Shown: piece after piece, positions 38,162-46,073 of the stretch | Layout: each line of letters starts with the position of its first letter | Position numbering within the stretch: the stretch's first letter is position 1 | Assembly: GCA_023954155.1 (NCBI GenBank) | Contig: JAMLIO010000004.1 | Location: forward strand, 188,436-252,435 | Direction of reading: 5' to 3' | From: Pseudobdellovibrionaceae bacterium | GTDB lineage: Bacteria > Bdellovibrionota > Bdellovibrionia > Bdellovibrionales > UBA1609 | Length of the DNA stretch: 64,000 nt | Notes under the pieces: generated by a model | Database searches by the model: none | The model's input: only the letters and a program-made list of their open reading frames with translations | What the model was told of the DNA's origin: nothing | Made by a program: the position numbers and the translations under genes

Positions 38162-39451
38162 ATGATTTTTCAAAAAAGCACTCTTCAGCATGGAATTCGT
38201 GTGGTCACAGAACAGCACAACTGGGCCAATACAGTTTATATTGGTCTTTATGTGGAAAGTGGCACCAAGCATGAGCTTGAGGGACAAATGGGCATGGCCC
38301 ATCTTGTAGAGCACATGGTGTTTAAAGGCACCGAGGGCAGTTCAGCTTTAGATTTGGTTTTAAATATTGAAAAAGTAGGGGGGGAGATCAATGCTCACAC
38401 CTCTAGGGAGTACACCTGTTACACTGTTCAAACTCTCCGACAGGGATTTGATTTGAGTGTGAAAACGCTTTTTGATTTGGTGTTTAAGGCCAGTTTTCCT
38501 GAAGAAGATTTTTTGCGTGAAATCGAAGTGGTCCAACAAGAGATCGACATGTCCAAGGACAACTTAGAGGACTGTATTTTTGATCAGTACATTGAACGTG
38601 CTTTTACAGGACATGTTTTAAGTCGTAATATTTTAGGAACCAAAGAAAGTTTATCACAGATCAATCGTGATCAGCTTTTAAAGTATTACCAAGAGAGCTA
38701 TAAAAACTCAAAAATCATTCTTTCAGTAACGGGTGCGATCTCTCATGATGAGGTGCTACAAAGTTTGAAAGATCAGGGTTTAGATCAATATACAAAAGTT
38801 CAAGATGACTCAAGCTACCCTTGCCCGTTGGTTTTGCCTGAACTCACTCACCAAGGTCACTATGATTGGGAACATAAAAAATCAGAACAGACACACATGA
38901 TTGTTGGATTTCCCTCTACAGCCTTTATTAACGATCTTAGGTTTGAAGCGTATATCTTGAGCGCAGCCCTAGGTGGAGGGATGACCTCTAAGCTGTATCA
39001 GAGCATTCGTGAGGATCAGGGTTGGGCTTATAGCGTTTACAGTTATTTGCAATCCTTTAAAGAGGGGGGATCGCTGGCCATTTATTTAGGGACCTCAGCG
39101 GATAAAGTGTTACCTATTGCTCGCATCATCAACGATGAGATTAAAAACATTAAACAAAATGGACTCACAGCGGAAGAGTTAGAGCTTTATAAAACTCAAG
39201 TGGCCTCATCTATTCTTATGGGTGCCGATGATCTGGAAAGTCGTATGAATTCGATTGGAATCAATGAGATGGTTTTTGAGACGTACCGTCCTGTGGACAA
39301 AGTTCTACAAGATATCGAAAAGGTCTCTTTAGAGTCGGTGCAAGCCTTTGTGCGTACCCATTGGGAAGCGTCAAAAAGTTCAATTTTAGTTATGGGCGAA
39401 GGAAGCAAAGCAGAACAAGAGGCTTTGAAGAAATTTAGGTTTGATTTTTAA
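38162..39451 (+). CDS. M16-family zinc metallopeptidase
   Basis: This 429-residue processing-peptidase-like protein has the inverted zinc site HLVEH (His47, Glu50, His51), with the third ligand Glu127 exactly 76 residues on, as in the family. GGEINAHTSREYTCY follows the motif. The C-terminal half is the usual inactive second domain (ALGGGMTSKLYQSIREDQGWAYSVYSY). There is no signal peptide, so it is cytoplasmic or exported by an unseen route. There is no obvious ribosome binding site. The dut gene and a tandem repeat follow. Confidence 0.93.
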   Translation: MIFQKSTLQHGIRVVTEQHNWANTVYIGLYVESGTKHELEGQMGMAHLVEHMVFKGTEGSSALDLVLNIEKVGGEINAHTSREYTCYTVQTLRQGFDLSVKTLFDLVFKASFPEEDFLREIEVVQQEIDMSKDNLEDCIFDQYIERAFTGHVLSRNILGTKESLSQINRDQLLKYYQESYKNSKIILSVTGAISHDEVLQSLKDQGLDQYTKVQDDSSYPCPLVLPELTHQGHYDWEHKKSEQTHMIVGFPSTAFINDLRFEAYILSAALGGGMTSKLYQSIREDQGWAYSVYSYLQSFKEGGSLAIYLGTSADKVLPIARIINDEIKNIKQNGLTAEELELYKTQVASSILMGADDLESRMNSIGINEMVFETYRPVDKVLQDIEKVSLESVQAFVRTHWEASKSSILVMGEGSKAEQEALKKFRFDF

Positions 39452-39468
39452 AATCACTGCACTAATGT

Positions 39469-39563
39469 GGTTCTAGGTTCTAGGTTCTAGGTTCTAGGTT
39501 CTAGGTTCTAGGTTCTAGGTTCTAGGTTCTAGGTTCTAGGTTCTAGGTTCTAGGTTCTAGGTT
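39469..39563 (+). repeat. Heptamer tandem repeat (GGTTCTA) x 13.5
   Basis: Thirteen perfect copies of GGTTCTA plus GGTT run without interruption over 95 bp, between the M16 gene and dut. They end 60 bp before the dut start, inside its probable promoter or 5' leader. Perfect short tandem repeats change length by slippage, so this is a likely variable-number locus. Confidence 0.97.
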
Positions 39564-39622
39564 TATTGAGGCCGCATAGAGATGTGTGCCGTCGTCCCGA
39601 AGAAGTCCGTGGAGGGAGAATC

Positions 39623-40318
39623 ATGATTGATGTAGATAAAATTTCAGAAGGAATCAAAACGGTAGCAAAAACCGCAGAGTCTGTTTTCGTGGATGTGGTT
39701 GCAAATGTGAAAAATAAATCTGAAGGCGAAGAAGAAAGCGGTAAAGGTTTTGATGTATCCTCTTTGGTGGATAAGGTAGGAAGTATGGCTAAAGATATTG
39801 ATCTTAAACAGATCACAAGTTTTATAGAAACGATGGTTTCAGATTTTATTCGTCAGCAGCAGGATTTTCAAAAGACCATACCTGTAAAGATAAAAACTTG
39901 GCCTCACTTTAAAGGGGAATTGCCCAAATATGAATCTGCTGGAGCCAGTGGATTGGATGTGCGTGCGCAACTGAGTGAACCCATGATGATTGAACCCAAT
40001 CAAAGAGTTTTGATTCCTACAGGTCTATCCATGGAAATTCCTGTGGAGTACGAAATTCAAGCCCGTCCAAGAAGTGGTCTGGCTCTGAAAAAAGGTTTAA
40101 CTTTGGTGAACACTCCAGGAACTATTGATGCCGATTATCGTGGTGAAATCAAAATGATCATGATCAATCTTGGGGCGGAACCTGTGGTGATTGAAGACCA
40201 AGAACGTATTGCTCAGCTTGTGATCTGTCCTGTAATCAAGGCCGAATTTGAATGGGTGGAAGAGCTCTCGGATACCGCTCGTGGTGAGGGTGGTTTTGGG
40301 AGTACAGGAACCAAGTAA
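39623..40318 (+). CDS. dut: dUTP diphosphatase (dUTPase) with N-terminal extension
   Basis: The start at MIDVDKISEG is chosen because GGAGGG precedes it. The protein has 231 residues. The five trimeric-dUTPase motifs are in order: ASGLDVRA, RPRSGLALKKG, NTPGTIDADYRGEI, ERIAQLV and RGEGGFGSTG. The enzyme removes dUTP and makes dUMP. The first about 80 residues (Lys/Glu/Val-rich, helical) are not part of the core of about 150 residues and have no recognised function. A heptamer repeat lies just upstream. Confidence 0.94.
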   Translation: MIDVDKISEGIKTVAKTAESVFVDVVANVKNKSEGEEESGKGFDVSSLVDKVGSMAKDIDLKQITSFIETMVSDFIRQQQDFQKTIPVKIKTWPHFKGELPKYESAGASGLDVRAQLSEPMMIEPNQRVLIPTGLSMEIPVEYEIQARPRSGLALKKGLTLVNTPGTIDADYRGEIKMIMINLGAEPVVIEDQERIAQLVICPVIKAEFEWVEELSDTARGEGGFGSTGTK

Positions 40319-40359
40319 AGGGATTGACCCCCAACGTCTAGGACCGTCATAATAGAGAT

Positions 40360-41379
40360 ATGGCAGGCGTTATGGTTATATTTGGCTTCAAAAGAAAAAC
40401 GCTTTTACTGACAGTGTGGCTTGGCCTTTTTGTGGTGCTTATGCCTAAGACACCACTCTACGCGAGTGTGGTCAAATTGGTTGTTGTGAAGCCTGTAGCC
40501 GTGGTTTATGAACGTCCCGATTTTGACTCTCCAGTCATCTATCAGTTGCCTGCAAAAAAACAAGTGTATGGCACACGGAAGACCATTGTGGGCGAGGCGG
40601 GTTTAGGTTTATTTCATAAGATTCGTCTGCGTAAAGGGGTGTATGGGTATATCCTAGACACTGAGGTCAGAAGCTTAGGTGGCACCAGTCAGAATTCCTC
40701 AGCAAAAGATGCAAAAAAAAAAGACTTAGCACCCATTAAAAAAAGTCGAAAATCCAAAGCAGCGGCTAAATCTAAAGATGGAGGCTCCACTAAAACATCC
40801 AAGTCTAAAGAGAAGACAAAACCTAAAGAAGACTCTTCAGGTTTTCAAATCTCTCAACCTCAGAAGACAGGACCTAAAAACTTAGGTCCCTTTTTTTTTC
40901 GTAAATATGTGGGCTTAAATTTAGGAATGGTGAAGTACTCAGAAAAGATTGTGGAAGGAACAAAGTCCTCGCAAGAGTGGATGGCGGGGATTAAGCTCAC
41001 AGGCACGGACTGGATCTTTAAAAACTTTTTGCTGGATATCAACGTGAATGTGCATGTGGGAGCACCTCAGTTTTTTGAAGACTTCTCTACAGATGCGTCA
41101 GGCTTTTTGGTGCAGGCCGATCTGACGATGCCTTTTATGTTAAAGCCTCTGAACAATGGTGCGATTTATGGAGGGCTTGGCCCCCTTGTTTCTGCATCAT
41201 CCTACAAATTCAACTATTTAGGTGAGCAGCGGGATTCGCAAAATGTCCGTCTGGGGGCAGTAGTGATGCTGGGCGTAGGGTATGAACTGGGAGGCTTTGC
41301 CTTTCGACTAGAGCCTAAATACTACTGGGAAAAGTCCCGTTATTTTGGGGTTCTTGCAGGAATCCAGAAAAGACTTTAA
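40360..41379 (+). CDS. Exported SH3b-like protein with a C-terminal beta-barrel
   Basis: This 339-residue protein has an N-terminal signal (LLLTVWLGLFVVLMPKTPLYA). The next about 65 residues resemble a bacterial SH3 domain (KPVAVVYERPDFDSPVIYQLP, IRLRKGVYGYIL), which in other proteins binds cell-wall peptides. A Lys/Ser-rich linker follows (about 110-175). The last 165 residues are beta-rich (YGGLGPLVSASSYKFNY, GVGYELGGFAFRLEPKYYW), like a small outer membrane barrel. This layout resembles the protein at 48454-49353. Just upstream of mutL. Confidence 0.65.
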   Translation: MAGVMVIFGFKRKTLLLTVWLGLFVVLMPKTPLYASVVKLVVVKPVAVVYERPDFDSPVIYQLPAKKQVYGTRKTIVGEAGLGLFHKIRLRKGVYGYILDTEVRSLGGTSQNSSAKDAKKKDLAPIKKSRKSKAAAKSKDGGSTKTSKSKEKTKPKEDSSGFQISQPQKTGPKNLGPFFFRKYVGLNLGMVKYSEKIVEGTKSSQEWMAGIKLTGTDWIFKNFLLDINVNVHVGAPQFFEDFSTDASGFLVQADLTMPFMLKPLNNGAIYGGLGPLVSASSYKFNYLGEQRDSQNVRLGAVVMLGVGYELGGFAFRLEPKYYWEKSRYFGVLAGIQKRL

Positions 41380-41388
41380 ATTAAGTCC

Positions 41389-43239
41389 ATGATTTCTCGA
41401 ATCCAGCCTCTTACTGACGATGTGATTGACCAGATTGCCGCAGGTGAAGTGTTAGAGCGTCCTGCTCACATGGTCAAAGAGTTGATTGAAAACAGTCTAG
41501 ACGCTGGGGCCACGTCCCTTGAGGTCCATGTTAAAAACGGAGGACGGGATGTTAAGATCAAAGATAATGGGCGAGGCATTCTTGCTGAAGATTTAGAAAT
41601 TGCTCTTTTAAGGCACACTACAAGTAAGCTTTCTAAAATGAAAGATCTTTGGACTCTGAATACTTTTGGGTTTCGAGGTGAAGCCCTGGCCAGTATTGCG
41701 TCTGTCAGTCATCTGACACTTAGGTCTCGCGCCAACGGACATAGTGCTTACGAAATCCAAAGCCATTTTGGTAAGATACAGAAAAAAACTGAATCACAAC
41801 ATGAAGTAGGAACTACTTTAGAAATCCAAGGGTTATTGGACAATGTGCCCGCGCGAAAGAAGTTTTTAAAGACGGATGCTTATGAAGTGTCTGAAATTCG
41901 CAAAGTAATTTATGCCTACGGATTAAGCTCGCCAAAGACAGAAATTAAGTTTTTCTATAATGACAAATTGGAATTCATTTGGCCTAGTGGGTCCCCTTTA
42001 TTGTCTCGATTCAAAGACATTTTAAAGACCCAAGACCTTTATGAGTCTGTGGCAGATTATGGAGGGGTTCGAGTGAGGGCGTATTTTGCCCCACCTCATG
42101 AGACGGCCAAATCCACACGGAAGATCTGGCTGTTTGTGCAAAACAGATGGGTGCAGGAGCCTAGCCTTTTGGCGGCTGTGCGTGATGGGTTTCAAAATGC
42201 CTTGCTCCCTGGTGAATCTCCTATCGGAGCCGTGTTTGTGGATGTCCCGCCTGAAGAGATTGATGTGAATGTGCATCCCACAAAGAGCCGAGTGAAGTTT
42301 CAAGACCCTTCAAGCATTTATAGAGCTGTCAGAAACACACTTTTAGATTTAGTGGAGCGCAGTCCGTGGCGACAAGACTTTTTGATGCCCCAAACTGAAG
42401 AGCAAGACGAGTTGCAATCCCCCCAGCATGAGTACCAAAAACCTGCCACAGAGACTTCATATAAACAAGAAGAGTTTGGACTCGCGGCTTATCGTTCTAC
42501 CCCTTACGCGCAGAAGAGACAAAATTCTGATGGTGGTGGTGCTATAGATGAAAGGGGTGCTCCTCTGGGTTGGCCTTCTTCTGTGACGATGACTAGTGCT
42601 GCTCCCAAGAGGACACATTTAGATGCTGTAGGGGAGAGTGATACTCCCAAGTGGACGCATTTAAAAGTGGTGGGGCAGGTGGCAAAGACCTATATTGTGA
42701 CCCAAAACCAAACAGAAATGGTGCTGATCGATCAGCATGCGGCTCACGAAAGATTTTTATTTGAAAAACTATGGACGGCCTTTAAAGAAGGGCGAGCCTT
42801 AGAAACTCAAAATCATCTTATCCCTTTAAGTTATGCTCTAGAAAGTGAAGCCTTTATGGAGCTGTTGCTTGCAGAAAAAAGCAATATAGAAAAATTCGGG
42901 ATTGCCTTTGAGCAAAGTGGTCCCACACAGATAGAGATTGTGGCCACCCCATTGATGTTCAAAGACAGTTCTATTGTTAAAACTTTGGATGTGATGATGG
43001 AACAGATGGCAAAACACGGAACCAGTTTTATTTTTGAAGATGTGCTAGCAGATATGTTTGCCACCATGGCCTGTCATTCGGCAATACGTGCGGGTCAAAT
43101 TTTATCAGTACCTGAAATGGAAGCTCTGCTGGATGCTATGGATGAGTTTCCTACAACTAGTTATTGTCCCCATGGACGACCTGTGTTTGTGAGATATCCA
43201 TTTACAAAGTTAGAGACTGATTTTTTTAGAAGGGTGTGA
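41389..43239 (+). CDS. mutL: DNA mismatch repair protein MutL (endonuclease type)
   Basis: This 616-residue protein has the GHKL ATPase motifs near the N-terminus: AAGEVLERPAHMVKELIENS, DAGAT, DNGRGI and GFRGEAL. The C-terminal half has DQHAAHERFLFE, which fits the metal-dependent nicking motif DQHA(X)2E(X)4E, and ACHSAIRAG and CPHGRP, the other endonuclease motifs. This MutL therefore probably nicks DNA itself, as in MutH-less bacteria. A linker of low complexity spans about 335-425. miaA follows directly. Confidence 0.95.
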   Translation: MISRIQPLTDDVIDQIAAGEVLERPAHMVKELIENSLDAGATSLEVHVKNGGRDVKIKDNGRGILAEDLEIALLRHTTSKLSKMKDLWTLNTFGFRGEALASIASVSHLTLRSRANGHSAYEIQSHFGKIQKKTESQHEVGTTLEIQGLLDNVPARKKFLKTDAYEVSEIRKVIYAYGLSSPKTEIKFFYNDKLEFIWPSGSPLLSRFKDILKTQDLYESVADYGGVRVRAYFAPPHETAKSTRKIWLFVQNRWVQEPSLLAAVRDGFQNALLPGESPIGAVFVDVPPEEIDVNVHPTKSRVKFQDPSSIYRAVRNTLLDLVERSPWRQDFLMPQTEEQDELQSPQHEYQKPATETSYKQEEFGLAAYRSTPYAQKRQNSDGGGAIDERGAPLGWPSSVTMTSAAPKRTHLDAVGESDTPKWTHLKVVGQVAKTYIVTQNQTEMVLIDQHAAHERFLFEKLWTAFKEGRALETQNHLIPLSYALESEAFMELLLAEKSNIEKFGIAFEQSGPTQIEIVATPLMFKDSSIVKTLDVMMEQMAKHGTSFIFEDVLADMFATMACHSAIRAGQILSVPEMEALLDAMDEFPTTSYCPHGRPVFVRYPFTKLETDFFRRV

Positions 43240-43242
43240 GTT

Positions 43243-44223
43243 TTGAATTGGGAACGATTTTTTGTAGTAGGTCCAACAGCTTCAGGAAAATCTGGCCTAG
43301 CACTTGCTTTGGCGCAAAAATTTTCAGGATTGATTATCAATTCAGACAGCTTACAGTTTTTTAAAGATTTAAAAATTGGTACGGCTTATCCTTCAGAGGC
43401 TGACTTTGAAAAAGTCCCCCATCATCTTTTTGGAATCTGTGATCTTGAAGAAGAGTTCACTGCGGGTGAGTTTGTAAGACGTTATCATAAATTTGAAGAC
43501 CAGTTGCTTGTGAGTGACGCTTCAACTTCGTCGGTTTTACCTCGCGTACGTCCGCTTTTGATCGTAGGTGGAAGTGGATTTTACATTCGAGCTTTAGAGA
43601 CGGGTATGTTTCCTGTGGCGCAAGACTCGATGACCGCAGATTTGCCTCGTGAACACGAGGGTTGGCCCAAAGAAAAGAAGCTAGAGTTTTTAAAAGAGCA
43701 TGACCCAGAGTACTTGGCCAAAATCGGAGTCAATGATCTTTATCGCATTGATCGTGCCATTCAGTTGTTTCTGGCTGAAGGCAAAACCATGACAGAGTTT
43801 CATGAGCACATGCAAGAGCAAAAAAAGAATCACCTCGAAGCTGAAACTGAGGCCTTTGCGTTTAAGTTAGGGGTGTATGTGGAAAGAGATGAATTGTTAG
43901 AAAGAGTCAAAGAACGCACACACAAGATGCTCACCTTAGGGCTGATTGATGAAGTGAAGGCCTTGGATGAAAAGGTGAAAAACAAGCAGTGGAAGCCTTT
44001 GCAAAGTGTGGGTTATAAAGAGACTTTGGATTTCATTCAAGGCGAAGGTGTAAAGACCCAGGACGAGCTGTATGAACTGATTGTGAAAAACACCATGAAT
44101 CTTGCTAAAAGACAGATGACTTGGTTTCGTTCTGATCCTGATGTGGTGTGGTTTCATTCACAAAAAGACGAACTCAAAGCCATGTTGTGGATGGAAGAGC
44201 AGCTTGAACAATACCTGGATTAA
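43243..44223 (+). CDS. miaA: tRNA dimethylallyltransferase MiaA
   Basis: This 326-residue enzyme adds dimethylallyl to A37 of tRNAs reading U-starting codons. The P-loop is GPTASGKSGL; NSDSLQFFKDLKIGTAYPS and LLIVGGSGFYIRAL match the family. The TTG start lies 3 bp after the mutL stop. The position after mutL is common in bacteria. Confidence 0.95.
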   Translation: MNWERFFVVGPTASGKSGLALALAQKFSGLIINSDSLQFFKDLKIGTAYPSEADFEKVPHHLFGICDLEEEFTAGEFVRRYHKFEDQLLVSDASTSSVLPRVRPLLIVGGSGFYIRALETGMFPVAQDSMTADLPREHEGWPKEKKLEFLKEHDPEYLAKIGVNDLYRIDRAIQLFLAEGKTMTEFHEHMQEQKKNHLEAETEAFAFKLGVYVERDELLERVKERTHKMLTLGLIDEVKALDEKVKNKQWKPLQSVGYKETLDFIQGEGVKTQDELYELIVKNTMNLAKRQMTWFRSDPDVVWFHSQKDELKAMLWMEEQLEQYLD

Positions 44224-44255
44224 AGGTACAAAACTTAAAACAGGTTAAGTGCAAT

Positions 44256-45131
44256 ATGAAAAGTATGACAGGATTTGCGACAGACTTTGTAGAACACAAA
44301 ACGTCGGGCAAAAAAATAGAACTTAAAATCAAAAGTGTAAACAATCGTTTCTTTGAGTTTCGTCTGCACACGGTGCCTGAGTTTTTAGAATACGAAATTG
44401 AGGTGCGTAAACTGGTACAGTCCCAAATTCATAGAGGATCAGTGGATGTGTTTATGTACTACAAAAAAGACACCTCCTCAGATCGCGGAGAGAACACATT
44501 TATTGATGCCAACATAGCCGAATCTTTTTTGAAGCAATCCCAAAAGTTAGCTAAAAAATTAAAACTCAAATCAGATATAGAGCTTGCGGATGTTTTAAAG
44601 CTTTCAGGTGCTGTGCAGGTGCAGCGACAAGAGATCAAGTGGGATAAAAAAAATATTCTCAAAGCCCTGCAAACTCTACTTACAAGCTTTGAACAGGAGC
44701 GTGAGCGTGAGGGCCTGGCCCTAAAGCAGGAAGTGCTTGGGCTATTAACAGAACTTGAAGCCATCCGTGGTCGCATTGAAGCTTTAGCCCAAGATCTGCC
44801 CGACGAGGTGCAAAAGCGTTTACAAGATAAAATTAAAAACTTCAAAGAAGATGTAGACCCCATGCGACTGCAACAAGAGATTTTGTTTTATATTGATAAG
44901 TCAGACATCAAAGAAGAGCTGGTGCGTTTAAAAGAGCACATCCGTGCGTGCAAAGACCTAGTCCAAGCGAAGAGTCCAGAAGGCAAGAAATTAGATTTTT
45001 ATGCTCAAGAACTTTTTAGAGAGATGAATACCGTGGGATCAAAGTCGAGTTCTGTAAAAATAACGGGAGAGGTTTTGCAAGGTAAGGCTATAATAGAAAA
45101 AATACGTCAACAGGTGCAGAATATAGAATGA
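44256..45131 (+). CDS. yicC: YicC-family protein (endoribonuclease-related)
   Basis: This 291-residue protein begins MKSMTGFATDF, then IELKIKSVNNRFFEFRLHT, a defining YicC pattern. The C-terminal part shows DPMRLQQEILFYIDKSDIKEELVRLKEHI and [28 protein letters not shown]. Family members have been linked to RNA decay. The stop overlaps the gmk start (ATGA), the usual yicC-gmk-rpoZ order. Confidence 0.93.
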   Translation: MKSMTGFATDFVEHKTSGKKIELKIKSVNNRFFEFRLHTVPEFLEYEIEVRKLVQSQIHRGSVDVFMYYKKDTSSDRGENTFIDANIAESFLKQSQKLAKKLKLKSDIELADVLKLSGAVQVQRQEIKWDKKNILKALQTLLTSFEQEREREGLALKQEVLGLLTELEAIRGRIEALAQDLPDEVQKRLQDKIKNFKEDVDPMRLQQEILFYIDKSDIKEELVRLKEHIRACKDLVQAKSPEGKKLDFYAQELFREMNTVGSKSSSVKITGEVLQGKAIIEKIRQQVQNIE

Positions 45132-45688
45132 CAGATAAGATCGTGGTGGTAGCAGCTCCTAGTGGAGCAGGAAAAAATACTTTTATTGATAAAGCACTTG
45201 AGATTTTTCCAAATCTTAAGGACGTCATCACTTACACCACCCGCGAAATGCGCACAGGCGAACGCGAAGGATGTCCCTACCATTTTGTCACTGAAGCTAA
45301 GTTTAAAGAACTGATTGCCCAAGAGTTTTTTGTAGAGTGGGCCCCCGTGCATGTTTACTACTATGGCACCCCTTGGGACCAAATTCGTGACAATTGGAAG
45401 AAGGGCAATGGGGTGATCATGGACCTTGATGTCCAGGGGGCAGAGACCTTTAGGAACAAATTTCCTCAATGCTTGAGCCTATTTATCGAGCCTCCTAGCA
45501 TTGACGTGCTCAAAGAGAGGATCATCAAACGAGAGGGCAAACTGCCTACGGACATTGATGTGCGCATGCAAAGTGCAGAAAAAGAAATGGCTAGAGCCCA
45601 TGAGTTCACCCACCGTATCGTCAATGATGACTTTGAGGTGGCTTTTGAGCAGTTTAAAACCATCTTAGACTCCTACTTAAACGGTTGA
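45128..45688 (+). CDS. gmk: Guanylate kinase
   Basis: This 186-residue enzyme phosphorylates GMP to GDP. The P-loop is [10 protein letters not shown]; the usual GAGKST/KTT has Asn here in place of the first Ser/Thr, a mild deviation. [13 protein letters not shown] and YYGTPWDQI bind GMP. Placed in the yicC-gmk-rpoZ-rel operon and linked to ppGpp metabolism. Confidence 0.94.
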   Translation: MTDKIVVVAAPSGAGKNTFIDKALEIFPNLKDVITYTTREMRTGEREGCPYHFVTEAKFKELIAQEFFVEWAPVHVYYYGTPWDQIRDNWKKGNGVIMDLDVQGAETFRNKFPQCLSLFIEPPSIDVLKERIIKREGKLPTDIDVRMQSAEKEMARAHEFTHRIVNDDFEVAFEQFKTILDSYLNG

Positions 45689-45734
45689 AATCTTTAATAA
45701 ACAATGCTACTTAATAGTGCTTTGGAGGTCCTTA

Positions 45735-45983
45735 ATGGCTCGTGTAACGGTAGAAGATTGTTTAGAAAAAGTAGAAAATCGATTCGCTCTAGTGCTTTTA
45801 GTGTCTAAAAGAGCCAAGCAGCTGCTTAAAGGTGCTAAGCCCTCCATCAGAAAGGTCAACAACAAGCAAGTGGTCACGGCCCTTAGAGAAGTGGCTACGG
45901 GTGCTGTGGGTTTTGATAAAAAGCAATGGGTAGAGACCACTCCTGCGCTTGAGATTGAAAACGATCTTTCAAAAAGAGCTTAA
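45735..45983 (+). CDS. rpoZ: RNA polymerase omega subunit
   Basis: This 82-residue protein starts at [13 protein letters not shown] after GGAGG; the longer frame from 45717 is not needed. [18 protein letters not shown] is the conserved omega core that folds around the beta-prime tail. Placed between gmk and rel, its usual neighbours. Confidence 0.93.
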   Translation: MARVTVEDCLEKVENRFALVLLVSKRAKQLLKGAKPSIRKVNNKQVVTALREVATGAVGFDKKQWVETTPALEIENDLSKRA

Positions 45984-46073
45984 AGTCTAGATTCAGTTTA
46001 AGTCCTTAACTCTTTGATTATACTTGAGGATTTTGAAATATTACCGATAGGTAGTTTAATCATGAAGGATTAA

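Noticed and set aside
39469-39563. CRISPR-like repeat array
   Set aside because: Units are 7 bp with no spacers; a simple tandem repeat.
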